A stretch of DNA of 64,000 bases from Mycobacterium lepromatosis (GTDB lineage Bacteria > Actinomycetota > Actinomycetes > Mycobacteriales > Mycobacteriaceae), in assembly GCF_000975265.2 (NCBI RefSeq), contig NZ_CP083405.1, positions 1,364,001-1,428,000 of the forward strand. Direction: 5' to 3'. Every line of letters starts with the position of its first letter. The stretch's first letter is position 1. Shown here in pieces: positions 21,120 to 32,045 of the stretch. Under the pieces are notes generated by a model. The model was not told the DNA's origin and did not search any database. It saw only the letters and a program-made list of their open reading frames with translations. Made by a program: the position numbers and the translations under genes.

Positions 21120-22330
21120 ATGACGGTCGTCGACGCGCAGTTTTACTGGATGTCGACCAAAGTCTCCAACGACCAGTTCCGGGTTTACGCATTCGACGTC
21201 CAACCCATCCGGTTCAATTGCTTCATTGACAAGGCTAGCCGCTGCGCCCGATCTTGTCCGGACTTGGCGATGCGTGTCGACGACGGGCCTGCCCTGACTT
21301 ACCCACAGTGGGGTTCGGCGGTCGTCAAGCCCGCGTATTTGCTTAAGCATAAGCTCACTGATCACTCTTGGCACGGTTGTCTGGCTGCGGTGTTTAGCCT
21401 CGCCAGCGAGAGCAGTTAGTAATTCGCCAGATACCTGGGTGGATAAACTTTTCACACCGGTTGCTATAGGTATCCGAGGCTCATCTGCCCGGGTGCCGTT
21501 GTGGTCATGCAGGTTGCGCATGCTCTGGTCAGTGGAGCCCGCGCTTCGGCGATGGCTGTCTGGCTTCTCGGTCGGCTGGCCCCGGTACCCGAAGTGGCAC
21601 GGCTATCGGCAGGTTTTTGCCGTGGCGAGTGATCGATGCGGTCCGCACTCACTGTCGGATGGTGCGTGATGCCTGCGCCGGGATTGCTGGTTATCGCCAC
21701 TAGGCGGTTACCGCTATCGACCAATACCCGCTCAAAGGATACTTGTGTTATGCGTACGCTGTACGGCACCGCGCACAGCTACTTGGTAACATGGTCATTG
21801 TAGCCGTGCTGGCCGCGGTGCCCGGGTCAATGTATGAGATTTCGATGGGCAGGAAGATGCTCTAGGAGGTTTATATTCCCATGGCCAAAAAGTTGTGCTA
21901 CATGTTCATAACCGTTTAAGAAACGTCGTTGTGGGGTTATATCTGGAGCTTGGCAAGGATGCCCGGGTGCAGCGGATTGTGGCCGATTGTGAACAACGGT
22001 CGTCGTCGCTTTCAGGATCCGGTTGTGCGTCCAGCCGACCGTGTTTTTGCCATTATACCGACGGCGCTGTCGTATTCGGTTATCTTGTTGTTCGACCCGG
22101 ATGTGCGGGTAGTATTGGTGTCCGACAACCGGTGGTGTCTGGCGTGCACTGCGAAGCAGCGAACCCCAGTGTTCGGGGGTGCTGACGGCCAGCTAACTGG
22201 CACTGTCGCCTTAGATGGCTCTGACCCCCATGAGCTTATACGACATCGGTGACATTGCTGCGATCAGGGTGCAAGCGGCTTAATCGGTGTTGGCTGATAT
22301 CGATGCTTATCTGCGGTTGCTGCACTCTGC
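21120..22330 (+). pseudogene. Wax ester synthase/diacylglycerol acyltransferase, broken
   Basis: Relic of a WS/DGAT family acyltransferase, which makes triacylglycerol or wax esters. From 21120 the frame reads VDAQFYWMSTKVSNDQF and later CPDLAMRVDDGPALTYPQW, up to a stop at 21417. The acyltransferase motif, normally H-H-x-x-x-D-G, is degraded to VMQVAHALVSGARAS near 21507. C-terminal pieces include FAIIPTALSYSVILLFDPDV near 22046, and DIDAYLRLLHSA near 22290. At least six frame breaks. A short preserved hydrolase relic precedes it by 19 bases on the same strand. Confidence 0.75.
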
Positions 22331-22377
22331 CCACAACATAATATCTTGCTTGAAGAAAAGCGCAGCATAACGTGTTA

Positions 22378-22515
22378 CGATTTAGATGGTTGCTAAAACA
22401 ATCCCGCAGCATTATTTGCGCAATTGAGAATGCTAAGGTGATTGACGCTGTCACTGCAGGTGCCACATTTGTTGTTACTCGTAACGGCGGAGCGGTAGCC
22501 GAGCTTCGCCTAATA
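22378..22515 (+). pseudogene. vapB: VapB-type antitoxin remnant
   Basis: A short piece reads VIDAVTAGATFVVTRNGGAV followed by AELRL, the typical C-terminal half of the Phd/YefM-type antitoxin N-terminal domain. The start is degraded (LKQSRSIICAIENAK). It lies just upstream of the VapC relic, the usual operon order. Too short and broken to act. Confidence 0.6.
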
Positions 22516-22639
22516 TGATTCGGTCGTAGCACCTTCATCACACGTGAGAAAGTTGCGACCATGGTCAATGTTATTCTGCGCATTGACCATCGGCAGTTTT
22601 GTGCCGATCTTGACCGATCGATCTACCAAGATCTCTAAA

Positions 22640-23035
22640 ATGCCACCCGGCCTTCTGGATACGTCGGTCGTGGTCGACTGGCGCGATCCGGCGGTGGTAA
22701 CCGCACTGCCTGACGAGATGGCGATTTCGGCCGTTACGGCTGGCTAAGTTGGCCGCCGGTCCGTTGTTGGCCACGATCCCGATAAAAGTCGGCCAAACGG
22801 CAGGCCCGTTTACAGGAGGTCCAATCGATCTTGGAGCCAATCCCTTTCGATGGGGCCACGGTACGCAGTTACGGACTAATCGTCGCAGCTGTGGTGCGTG
22901 CAGGAAAAGCTGCGAAGCAGGTTCGCCGATCTGTTGATCGCTGCGACGACCCACGTCAACTGCTTAGACCTCTATAGCCGCAACGCGGAAGGCGTTACCG
23001 GCTTTGAGAACCTGATCCGCGTCGTTGCCATCTGA
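22640..23035 (+). pseudogene. vapC: VapC PIN-domain toxin, broken
   Basis: Relic of a PIN-domain RNase toxin. The N-terminal motif reads LLDTSVVVDWRDP with the first catalytic aspartate near 22655, then PDEMAISAVTAG near 22710 where the conserved glutamate of ELAAG is near a TAA at 22745-22747. After a frameshift come KLAAGPLLATIP, PIPFDGATVRSYGLIVAAVV near 22840-22900, and finally RFADLLIAATTHVNCLDLYS near 22920 with the distal aspartate, ending TGA at 23033. Only a few frame breaks, so decay is fairly recent. It converges with the ppdK relic. Confidence 0.75.
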
Positions 23036-23259
23036 CTCCAGTAGTGCATATGAGCTTGCCCCGTGGTCCTGTTGGGTTTGAGGCAGCCACTTTGATGCCG
23101 ATGTCCGGCGCTGTCGCGTCGATGGGCGTGACGCAGGGTTCGTGGCGCCGACGATATCTTCGTAATCAGCGTCCATGTGGTGGAGGTGGGCTCCGGTGCA
23201 GCGGGCTAATTCTTCAAGCTGGGTTGGGTGGATGGTTACAGAAGCTATTGCACAACTGG

Positions 23260-25475
23260 ATCTTGTGGCTTCCTCCCGGGTGAGGTCGACAGCGAGGATC
23301 AGCTCCTCGTGTAGTTCGAACCACACGGTATGGTAGGAATCGATGAGTGGCTTAGTGAACCAGGCGACCTCTCCAGCCTTGGCTTTATTCAGCGCTGTAT
23401 GCAGTTTCGTCAGATAAGCACTCAACCGTGGCAGCTGTGTCGCCGCCAACTCGATGATCGGAACCACCCGCTCGTGCACTGTATCGAGGCGCGCCAAAAT
23501 CTCGGCATCGTATTCAGGGTTATCGTGGGTATTGAGATTACCTTCTTTTAGCTGCCACTCCGTGGCTAGTGCCTTGAAATCAAGGTTAAAAGAATGGAAT
23601 GCGTGATAGGAAGTGGCCAGCTCGGTCGCATCGATACCCTTGCGCTCCGCGTCGAGCAACGCGTTCAACCTTGCGCGGCCGGTCGGGGTTATCCTCAATG
23701 TCGTTCCCGCGACCAATAAGCCAGCTGCGGTTAGTTGTTCGATGGTTTTGGTTATCTCGACAAGGTTGTCGTCCAACGTTGCGGCCAAGTCGGTAGAACT
23801 TACCCTTCTCTTCAGCCGAACTGCCTGCAGCACTCTCAATTCGGTCACGGTTAGGCGCTTGAATCCTTTGAGCTTTGCAACCGCAGAGCGGTCATCATGA
23901 TGATCAGCGGGGTGGCTGATATTCACGTCGGTATGCCCAGTGTCCATGGCTACGCGCACCGCGGTATCGGACGAGTCATCCAACCTCAGGTGGCCCCCGA
24001 TCGTGTGCGCACGCAGCGGGCTGATGCGTCGTGCGATGTTGGCCAGTTCACGCAGCTCTGGCGTGTCGTTTTGCGACCACTTGGACAGTGTTAGATTTCT
24101 TTGGTGTACCTCGCCTTTGTCGCCGTCGACGGTGATCTGTTTACCAGCTAACGATACGGCGGTTCCCTGGCCGTAGCCCACTACGGCCACTCGGCCCAGT
24201 TCACGGCTAACCACTGCCGCATGGCTGGTGGCGCCGCCGACCTCGGTGACAATGCCCTGTGCGGCCAAACATGCCAAGGATGTCGTCGGGCCTGGTTTGG
24301 TCGCGCACCAGGATAACCTGCTTGCTCGCCGCGGCGACGTCTAGTGTTTCATCGACTTCGGTGTACGCCTTGCCTGATACCACGCCCGGGCAAGCGGGCA
24401 TGTCTTTGGCTAAAAGTTTTGTAGATAAACGGTTTTTTGGCTGCAGTACGGGTAGCAACACGATTTCGACATTACGCCGGGGTCACCCGGCGCAATGCCT
24501 CGGCGTCGTCGATAAGCCCCTCGTGTCGCAGTTGCAGCGCCAGGCGCACTGCCGTCTGCGCCGAGCACTTCGCAGCCCGGGTCTGCAGCAGCCACAACTT
24601 GATGTACTCGATGGTAAACTCGATCTCTTGCACATCAGATTCCAATCGCTCCAAGCGGTCAGCGGTGTCCACTAGCTCGTCGTAGACAGTAGGTTGCTCG
24701 TCGCGCAGGGCCGTAATCTGCTGGACTTCAACCAATCCCGACACCACATCGTCGCTTTGTCCGCCAGGCAACCACTCACCGAACAGTTCACTCGCTCCGG
24801 TTATCGGATTGCGAGAAAACAACGCTTCGGCTCCGGAGTGGGCGCCCTGGTTGCCAAAAACCATCGCCTGCACAATCACAGCTGTACCACTCTGATCGTC
24901 TAGACCGTAGTGGGTGCGGTAAGCAACCGCGCGAAGCGAATTCCATGAAGCAAAAACGGACTCTATGGCCGCACGCAACTAGGCATAGGGATTGGTGGGC
25001 GGAGGACTTGACGCACCCACGATGTGTCGATACGTGCGTGTGAACCGTAGGCGGTTGTCGCGGGCAAGGTTTGGGGGATCGGCGAGGTGCTGGCCGCGGC
25101 CAGCGCTTGCTCGACGGGATCATTTATGCCCAAGTCCAGAATCGTGTCCATCATGCCGGGCATTGATTGGACGGCTCCGGAGCGAACGCTGACTAGCAAT
25201 GGCCGCGGTGCCCGCCCAAATGTGCGTGAGGTTTCGGCTTCCAGCCATCGCATCCTGTCAGCACGTCGTCCCAGATCGCCTCGATCGTAGGCTTGGGAGC
25301 GGCCAAATACCGGAGCCGACCTCGGTGGTGATACAGAATGTGGGGGTACTGGCAATTGGTTTCGGAGCATCGTGTTGACGCTATAGCTCTTGCCACCCAG
25401 GAGCTCCCGCGGTTGATGCGTATCACCGTTCAGCAACACTATAATGTATGGTGTGTTCTGTGAGCATGGCAGCAT
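23260..25475 (-). pseudogene. ppdK: Pyruvate phosphate dikinase, broken
   Basis: Relic of PPDK (H37Rv Rv1127c), which interconverts pyruvate and phosphoenolpyruvate. The N-terminal ATP-grasp part starts near 25475: IVLLNGDTHQPRELLGGKSY, RYLAAPKPTIEAIWDD, SVRSGAVQSMPGMMDTILDL (the ATP-binding P-loop-like motif). The 24978-24472 stretch is an open frame through IEFTIEYIKLWLLQTR. The phosphohistidine domain motif GIVTEVGGATSHAAVVSREL (catalytic His in T-S-H-A) lies in a second open frame at 24277-22964. At least four frameshifts separate the parts. The long surviving frames imply late inactivation. Sequence downstream of about 23260 is probably not native. Confidence 0.85.
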
Positions 25476-25539
25476 GTTCGCGCGATGTCGTGATTGCCCC
25501 CTTCATCATGAGCTTTTCCCAGTAGGCATCGCATGAATG

Positions 25540-25625
25540 CTGGGGATTCCGGTGCGGCTAGGCAGAGTGCCCAACGCAATTCCAAAGCTGCCTGCTCCAA
25601 TGATTGCGGTGTTGATGTTGCTCTC
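25540..25625 (-). pseudogene. NAD(P)-binding N-terminal fragment
   Basis: The minus strand reads INTAIIGAGSFGIALGTLPS, a glycine-rich dinucleotide-binding motif, then runs into stops. Nothing else of a dehydrogenase is visible nearby, so it is an orphan fragment or coincidence. Low confidence. Confidence 0.3.
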
Positions 25626-25700
25626 CTGTGCGGTTCTTTATGGGCCTGTCCGGGCAGCGTTACCTGCCAAGGATTTGTCTAATCATCTAGGTTTGAAGCT

Positions 25701-26210
25701 ATGACTTCCTACGACGTCGGGTTACTGATCCTGCGGCTGGTACTGGGCCTGACACTTGCCGCGCATGGCTACAACAAGTTCTTCGGCGACGGCCGGATAC
25801 CGGGAACGGCGCACTGGTTCGAGAGTATCGGCATGAAGCCCGGGACGTTTCATGCCATCGTGGCTGCTATTACCGAGATGTCCGCCGGACTGGGTTTGGC
25901 CGCTGGCCTGCTGACACCGATTCCAGCTGCGGGATTTGTCTCGCTAATGATGGTCGCCGCCTGGATGGTGCACCGAACCAACGGCTTCTTCATTGTCAAG
26001 GAAGGCTGGGAGTACAACCTGGTGTTGGCCACCAGCGCGGTCGTAGTCGCCACATTGGGCGCCGGCCGCCTCAGCCTGGATTGTCTGATCTTTGGCAAGA
26101 ACTGGTTCGACGGTTGCGCCGGATTGCTGATCTCTGTGCTGCTGGGTCTCGCCGGGGCACTTGGCCAGTTGTTGATCTTCTACCGGCCGCCGGTCAAAAA
26201 GGCCTCGTAG
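25701..26210 (+). CDS. DoxX-family membrane protein, intact
   Basis: A complete 169-residue membrane protein starting ATG at 25701. Four hydrophobic segments are visible: residues ~6-24 (LLILRLVLGLTLAAHGYNKF, the DoxX signature with H-G), ~50-72, ~76-94 and ~140-160. The motif AHGYNKFFG is typical of DoxX/SURF4-type proteins, which are linked to redox and thiol homeostasis; the exact role is unknown. Codon use is normal and there are no breaks, in contrast to the relics on both sides. The start has only a weak purine-rich region upstream. Confidence 0.85.
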   Translation: MTSYDVGLLILRLVLGLTLAAHGYNKFFGDGRIPGTAHWFESIGMKPGTFHAIVAAITEMSAGLGLAAGLLTPIPAAGFVSLMMVAAWMVHRTNGFFIVKEGWEYNLVLATSAVVVATLGAGRLSLDCLIFGKNWFDGCAGLLISVLLGLAGALGQLLIFYRPPVKKAS

Positions 26211-26239
26211 CCGGCAAAGTGCAACTCACTACCGACTTC

Positions 26240-27603
26240 TCGAGCGCCTTAGCCCTCAGCCGCGGTATCGTGTGCCAGAACTTCGGCTGTGGTCCGCTCC
26301 CGGAGTGAACCGCGCCATCAACCCACCTTCATATGACGGCCAAGCTTTCCGCCCTGGTGTCCTCTGGATGCGACCGCACGGCTCACGTAGCGTGTAGCTG
26401 AATTCGGTCAACACCCCGGGTGGGGCCGTGGCTGGACATCCCTGCCAATGGATATAGCGCTCCGGTAGAACGGTTTTGTTCTTGCGTGGTACTCGATGGA
26501 CAGGCTTGCCTTGGTGCCTAACCAGTCGAGCAGTTCGCCGACGACCACCGCTTTGCGATCGGCGTCGTCGAGTTTCGTCGGCCGACGTGCGGCGGGTCCC
26601 TCGTTGATGACACACATGATACCCGGCACGGTGGTGTTCGTGCACGCGTCGATGGTCAAGGTGGCCGGCGATTTCGGCGAGGATTACTGGCCGCACAACA
26701 CATCGGCACGCTCGAGAAGTTCGTCATAGCAGACCGAAATCATAAAGACGGCGATGCTTGATGCTTGGCATGCATTGATACAGGAAAGCTCGATCCAGCA
26801 GCATCGGCTCGTAGTCGATCGAGGTGATGATTGTCAGCGGAATTACCACGATGGTTCGGCGTGTCCGCGCTGTCAACGCATTGGCGCGTACCGTGACGTT
26901 GTTGCGGTCCTGTTCGATGTGCCGGACACATGTAGTGCACCGCCGAGTTTGGTGGCTCTAGGGTCGATAAATGGCGCTCACCCCGCCTACCGGTCGGGTA
27001 TTCTGAACACCGCCTCACCGGAAAAGACAAAGTTTGAGACTGCCGGACGATCCCGTCTGCAGGCAGCATCCACACCAAAACATCTCCGACGTGTACGAGC
27101 AGGCCAACGCCATCTCCCGCATCGTGCCGAGCTGGCTTGGACAACATGCCCCTATCGAGCCATTACTCCAGGCTGATGCGGTACTATTCGGCGGTCTTCT
27201 TAGATCCCACGGGACTTCACAGATTTGCACATCTTTTCTACCGCGAGCAAACTCACACCAAGGTTGGTGACTTCCCATTTGGTTCATTGTCCACAGGATT
27301 GCGCCGCCGTATCGGTGTTTCTTGACATCGACGATCATCACTGCTTTACCGTTGCTGTATTGCTTGTATTTCCCACGCCAAACTCCTCCATCAGCGCGTA
27401 AATGCGATCCTGGACCAGCCCGATCCACGTGCCGTCCACAGTTTAGTTCAGACCCCGTCGTCGCGAATTTCGGTGAAAGTGTGGCCACCTACCCTGTAAC
27501 GTGCCTCCAAAAGGTCGCCGAACCGCTCGCTTGCTTGAGTAGCGGCGCAACAGTCAAACCAGCGAATACCGCTCCAACAATGGAAATAGTCGCACTCCGT
27601 CAT
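26240..27603 (-). pseudogene. Flavin-containing amine oxidase, broken
   Basis: Relic of a monoamine-oxidase-type flavoenzyme. It starts ATG at 27603 (MTECDYFHCWSGI, where a D-Y-L-I-V-G-A-G-F-A-G motif would be expected). LLEARYRVGGHTFTEIRDDG follows with the conserved second FAD segment. Then come KYKQYSNGKAVMIVD near 27360, WLDRGMLSKPAR near 27165, PATLTIDACTNTTVPGIMCV near 26660, and TEFSYTLREPCGRI near 26410. The C-terminal GAVHSG region is near 26310. Frameshifts are numerous but the order is intact. Confidence 0.75.
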
Positions 27604-28171
27604 GAGTGGCTCCCGAAGTGTACTAGCTGTGTGACGTGGCTCAGCAGCAAAATATACCGGTCGAAATAATACCCGTGAATCCGGTTCCGCCGAATTTCTG
27701 GGTCGATTCAAACCGGTTGGCCGCTGCACAAACATAAGGCAAACTGTTGCCTAAGTTTTCGTCGGCGATGACCCGGCTGCCGACATGCGGGAAGGCGTAA
27801 AATAAACCTTAGCCGGCACTCTGCGATGGTGTGCACCGCATCACGTTGCGTCTTCGAATCGGCGCCCAACAGGTCGAAGTCATAACTTAATTTCTTTGCT
27901 TTACAGAGAAATTCATCATAGTTCAACAGGAAAACGCCGGCCGCACCGAGTGTACCAGCACGGTAACTCCCGGGTGTTGACGATGAAGTGGTTGTTGATC
28001 CTTGTCGCCGCCGTCTGTTGACGACCAACGCTGGCTGGGCCGCTACTGCAGCGAGGCGAGCCTCGGCGCGACCCGATCACGACGATCAACGAAACGGTGG
28101 CATCCGACCACCAGACTTTCTGGCAAAGGATTCGCCGGGGCAAGCCCGAGTGCGGGTTTTAGGTTGTAACA
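27604..28171. other. Unassigned remnants
   Basis: The minus strand holds pieces such as AFPHVGSRVIADENLGNSLP (27795-27735) and SYDFDLLGADSKTQRDAVHT (27887-27828) that look protein-like but were not recognised. No intact gene. Confidence 0.35.
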
Positions 28172-28670
28172 CCTTGGGATTGCTTAAACCCGACCTACCG
28201 CAGGTCGACATAGTTAAGTGAAGCAAAGGCACGTGCAGCGAAAAGATCCGCCCGATGGTCAGGCACTGGGCCGAAGTGGGTTTTAGAAACGCCGGTCGCA
28301 TTGCACTTGTTTTCTACGTCGTCAAAATCCTGCTTTACGTCTTGGTTTCCTGGTTGATTGTGCTGACTACCACAGGCATCAACGGGTTCGCAGGCGTCAT
28401 GTCAGGGTATTCGGAGCCGACCGTGTTCCAGAAGGTCGTGTGCTATGCGATGCTATTTTAGGTGATCGGGTTGGGCTGCAGCGAGGTGCGCATAGTGTTA
28501 TTCTATGTGCAGTCGATCCACAAACGAAGCCCAGTGTACCGGCTGGTGGACGTGGTGACATGGAGAATTTTGGGCGCGGTATGGTTCGCCAACGGCGGAC
28601 ATACTTGCCCAGCAGCCCTGGGCCGACTATCCTGCCGGCCCAGGTGCTGTCCGAGCTTAGCCGGCGAGTC
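28172..28670 (+). pseudogene. DUF3556-type membrane protein, truncated
   Basis: From about 28172 the frame reads LGLLKPDLPQVDIVK, then IRPMVRHWAEVGFRNAG and a hydrophobic segment FYVVKILLYVLVSWLIVLTT near 28312, then YSEPTVFQKVVCYAMLF with a TAG at 28459. This is the N-terminal third of a multi-span actinobacterial membrane protein of the DUF3556 type. The rest is missing: the reading fades before metE's stop at 28681, so the 3' two thirds were deleted. Confidence 0.6.
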
Positions 28671-28680
28671 CGGGGGTGGC

Positions 28681-30963
28681 TTAGGTCCCTGACCGCACCT
28701 GGTGTGCTGCTGCGACCATGTTCTGCAGCGACGCGTTCACCTCGTAAACCGATCGGGTCTTCAGCCCACAGTCGGGGTTGACCCAAAGCCGTTGCATCGG
28801 TATGGCTTTTAATGCTGCGCGAAGCGACTTGGCCATCTCGTCGGTGCTTGGTACCCGCGGTGAGTGGATGTCGTAGACTCCCGGGCCTATGCTGTTAGCG
28901 AAGCCGACCGCGTTCAGGTCGTCCAGTACCTCCATGTGTGACCGCGCCGCTTCGATTGATGTGACGTCGGCATCCAGGTCGGCGATAGCTTCAATCACCT
29001 CGCCGAACTCGGAATAGCACAGATGAGTGTGGATCTGCGTCGAGTCGGCGACACCCGAGGTAGCTAGGCGGAAAGCTCTTACCGCCCAACGTAAGTACTC
29101 GTCTTGATCAGCGTTACGCAGCGGCAGCAGCTCACGTAGCGCTGGCTCGTCAACCTGGATGATTGCGATACCGGCGGATTGTAGATCTACGGTCTCATCG
29201 CGAATCGCCAGTGCCACCTGGTTCGCGGTATCGGCCAGCGGCTGGTCGTCACGAACAAACGACCAGGCCAAGATAGTGACCGGACCGGTCAACATCCCTT
29301 TCACCGGCTTGTTAGTCAGGGACTGCGCGTAGGTGATCCACTCGATTGTCATCGGGTGGGGCCGGGACACGTCGCCGTAGAGGATCGGTGGACGTACACA
29401 ACGACTCCCGTAGGACTGTACCCAACCGTTCTGCGTGGCGAAGAAGCCGTCCAGCTGCTCGGCAAAATACTGTACCATGTCGTTGCGCTCTGGCTCGCCA
29501 TGGACCAGCACATCTAGCCCGAGTTCCTCCTGCAGCTTGATGGTGTCGGCGACTTCTTTTTTCATCCTGCTGATGTACTCGGCCTCGTCGATCTCAGCGG
29601 CCTGCAGTGCCGCGCGCACTTTGCGTATCGCCGAGGTCTGCGGGTAAGAGCCGATCGTCGTGGTCGGCAGCGGTGGCAGGTGTAGGCGCGCGTCCTGGCT
29701 GGTGCGGCGCTGTGCTGCGTCACCGCGGTGCGTACCGGAAGCGACAATCGAATCAATACGCGCGCGGACCTGCCCGTTGTGCAGCCGCGAGTCGCTGCGC
29801 CGCGAGGCAACGGCGGCATTGGACGCCGCGATCTCATCGGCGACCGCGTCGCGCCCGTCGCGAAGTGCGCGTGCCAGCACAACGACTTCGGCCACCTTTT
29901 CCGCGCCGAACGCCAGCCAGCTGCGCAAGTTGTCGTCCAGGTCGGTTTCTGGTTCCAGCGAATACGGTACATGCAGCGTAGAGCACGACGTCGAAACAGC
30001 AACGGTGGCTGCTGAACCCAGTAGAGTCGCCAACTTGCTCAACGCCGATTCTAGGTCGGTGCGCCAGATGTTGCGTCCGTCGACGATGCCGGCCACCAGA
30101 GTCTTGCCGGCCAGCTCGGGCACCGCCGCGACCGCCGTGTCGGCACCGCAGACGAGGTCGATCCCGATCGCCTCGATGGGCGTGCGGGCTAGTCCCGCCA
30201 GGGAAGCGCCGGGGTTACCGAAGTAAGTGGCCACGTAGATGGCGGGTCGATTGCTAACTGAGCCGAGCGCACTGTAGACGGCCTCCGCTAACGCCGGCGC
30301 ATCGGCGGATAGATCAGTAACCAGCGCCGGCTCGTCGAACTGCACCCATCGTGCGCCATTTTCGGCAAGCAGTGACAGCAGCGCGCAGTAGATTCCCACC
30401 AACTCTTCGAGCCGTTGTATCGGTGCGCCCCCGCCATTAATTCCCTTGCTTAGTAACAGGAAGGTGACCGGCCCTATAACGACCGGTCGGGACGGAATCC
30501 CTTGTTCAAGTGCTTCTTTCAGCTCACCGAGTACCTTGTCCGGGTTCAGTGAGAAGGTGGTTGCGGGTTCGATCTCGGGAACCAGGTAGTGGTAGTTGGT
30601 GTCGAACCACTTAGTCATCTCCAGCGGCTCGATGTCGTCGTTTCCGCGTGCTAGGGCAAAGTACTGATCTAGGTCGTCGGACACTTGTGTTACCCGGGCA
30701 GGCAACGCGCCGAGCATGAATGCCGTGTCGAGCATCTGGTCGTAGTAAGAGAAGGTGTTTACCGGTACGGAGTCCAGGCCGGCGGCGGCCAAGTCCGACC
30801 ACATGTCGCGGCGCAATGTCGAGGCGACGGACTCCAGTTCTGATCGGCTGATACGTCTGGCCCAATAACCTTCGGTCGCCCGTTTAAGTTCGCGGCGCGG
30901 GCCAATGCGTGGGGAGCCAGTCACGGTTGCGGTGAATGGTTGAGTGGTCACGAGTTCGTCCAT
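28681..30963 (-). CDS. metE: Cobalamin-independent methionine synthase
   Basis: MetE (H37Rv Rv1133c) transfers the methyl group of 5-methyltetrahydropteroyl-glutamate to homocysteine, the last step of methionine synthesis. The ATG at 30963 gives 760 residues, the family length, with AAGGA upstream; an internal GTG at 30951 (VTTQPF) is the alternative. The N-terminal barrel starts [19 protein letters not shown]. The C-terminal catalytic barrel holds zinc ligands His647 and Cys649 (HTHLCYSEF), Glu671 and Cys732 (VNPDCGL). The frame continues upstream to 31152 only because the riboswitch lacks stops there. It is preceded by a cobalamin riboswitch, so expression should fall when B12 is plentiful. 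Confidence 0.97.
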   Translation of the reverse strand: MDELVTTQPFTATVTGSPRIGPRRELKRATEGYWARRISRSELESVASTLRRDMWSDLAAAGLDSVPVNTFSYYDQMLDTAFMLGALPARVTQVSDDLDQYFALARGNDDIEPLEMTKWFDTNYHYLVPEIEPATTFSLNPDKVLGELKEALEQGIPSRPVVIGPVTFLLLSKGINGGGAPIQRLEELVGIYCALLSLLAENGARWVQFDEPALVTDLSADAPALAEAVYSALGSVSNRPAIYVATYFGNPGASLAGLARTPIEAIGIDLVCGADTAVAAVPELAGKTLVAGIVDGRNIWRTDLESALSKLATLLGSAATVAVSTSCSTLHVPYSLEPETDLDDNLRSWLAFGAEKVAEVVVLARALRDGRDAVADEIAASNAAVASRRSDSRLHNGQVRARIDSIVASGTHRGDAAQRRTSQDARLHLPPLPTTTIGSYPQTSAIRKVRAALQAAEIDEAEYISRMKKEVADTIKLQEELGLDVLVHGEPERNDMVQYFAEQLDGFFATQNGWVQSYGSRCVRPPILYGDVSRPHPMTIEWITYAQSLTNKPVKGMLTGPVTILAWSFVRDDQPLADTANQVALAIRDETVDLQSAGIAIIQVDEPALRELLPLRNADQDEYLRWAVRAFRLATSGVADSTQIHTHLCYSEFGEVIEAIADLDADVTSIEAARSHMEVLDDLNAVGFANSIGPGVYDIHSPRVPSTDEMAKSLRAALKAIPMQRLWVNPDCGLKTRSVYEVNASLQNMVAAAHQVRSGT

Positions 30964-31121
30964 TTGATCGACTTCATCCTTAAATCGACGGGGCAGCCAC
31001 CGCCGGCGGACGCACAGCCGATCCGGTTGCGGCAGCACTTCAGGTACATAACCGCAACGGTTCCGGCCAAAAGCCCATTCCACGAGGCGATGAGCCGTCG
31101 GACGCGGCGCGCCCGACACAG

Positions 31122-31310
31122 CCGGCAGGTCTTCGGACTCGCAGGCGCGCACTGGCTAGGTGCTTCTAATGGCCATCGCTTCCCAGTCTCGGATTTTTCT
31201 AAGACCAGTGCTTCCAGACGGCGGTCGTTCCTGCATACCGCTGCGGGACAGTCCCGGATTCTCACCGGGTTCCCTCTCGCGATGCTGCGCTAGCATCACT
31301 CGATGCTGGC
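31122..31310 (-). promoter_or_regulatory. Cobalamin riboswitch upstream of metE
   Basis: Read on the minus strand, the family landmarks occur in order: GGGAACCCGGTGAGAATCCG then CTGTCCCGCAGCGGTATG (near 31275-31225), AGCACTGG (near 31214), GGGAAGCGATGGCC (near 31188) and the 3' GTCCGAAGACCTGCC (31137-31123). The aptamer ends about 160 bases before the metE start, leaving room for an expression platform. In mycobacteria this riboswitch represses metE when B12 is available. Confidence 0.93.
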
Positions 31311-31397
31311 GCCGCGTGGTACGGAGCCAGCAGACCAGCTGCGTCATTCAGGTTACCCTGCGCGCTTTGGGCGTGACGGATTAGCTCACCAGTGTTG

Positions 31398-31459
31398 CGG
31401 CAATGGAAATATTGCCGTTACTGAAGTCTATGATTCGACCATTAGTCGAATCATAGACT
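31398..31459. repeat. Two adjacent hairpins upstream of the riboswitch
   Basis: A 7-bp stem CGGCAAT/ATTGCCG (31398-31417, 6-base loop) is followed by a perfect 15-bp inverted repeat AGTCTATGATTCGAC with a 5-base loop (31425-31459). No T-tract follows on either strand, so neither is a clear terminator. The second could be an operator or a mutational palindrome. Confidence 0.6.
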
Positions 31460-31629
31460 AGTTGTAGTAATTCTGACGAGTGCGACACCGGACCATAAGA
31501 TTACACGGTCTATTCTCGTTTGTTGGTGCGGTTCGCTGACGCACAAGTGAGTATCTGATTCCGTTTTTGTCTCCGCATACTATAATAATAGAATATTTTG
31601 CAGTACAACATAATTATGACTATGTCCGA

Positions 31630-32045
31630 AACATCGACACCAGACGTGATATGAGTTGTCGAAAAGACGATATCGACCCGGAAAGGTCGGATCTTGGCTT
31701 GGTCAAGTGCCGCGAGCAGCGCCTGTTCTTCTAGATCGAAGGCGATTTCGAGAAAGACATCGTTTGTCTCGATGAGGCTGCTTAGCTGATCGTACCGCGA
31801 CAGCGTGGTGTTTTAAGTACGGACCTCACTGCTGAGAACAAAGCAGTGAAATTCCGGACCGGCGAACTCGGTTGGCACATTGACGGCTTCGTCCTGTGTG
31901 TACCGGTTTGGTGGGAATTTCACGGTAAAACCTGCGATGGACGTATCTGCGATGGCTGTCGGTGTTTTCAAAGCTAGGTTCATCGAATCCCCAGTAGTCT
32001 GATTTACACGGGGAGTCACGTTGGTATCGTTGGAAAGGTGCAAAA
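31630..32045 (-). pseudogene. Type III polyketide synthase fragment
   Basis: Minus-strand pieces resemble the N-terminal 130 residues of chalcone synthase-like type III PKS: AIADTSIAGFTVKFPPNRYT, EFAGPEFHCFVLSSEVRT, then LSRYDQLSSLIETNDVFLEI, AFDLEEQALLAALDQAKIRP and VDIVFSTT followed by ITSGVDVS. The catalytic cysteine domain is missing. The N-terminal reading has few breaks, so truncation was probably the main event. In mycobacteria such enzymes make alkylpyrones or long-chain polyketides. Confidence 0.6.

Noticed and set aside
29562..30226. Several open frames of 90-190 codons on both strands inside metE
   Set aside because: They lie wholly within the strongly conserved metE frame and reflect its G/C-rich third positions; no ribosome binding sites or motifs.
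30964..31152. In-frame N-terminal extension of metE
   Set aside because: This stretch overlaps the 3' part of the cobalamin riboswitch; homology starts only at about codon 1 of the 760-residue form.
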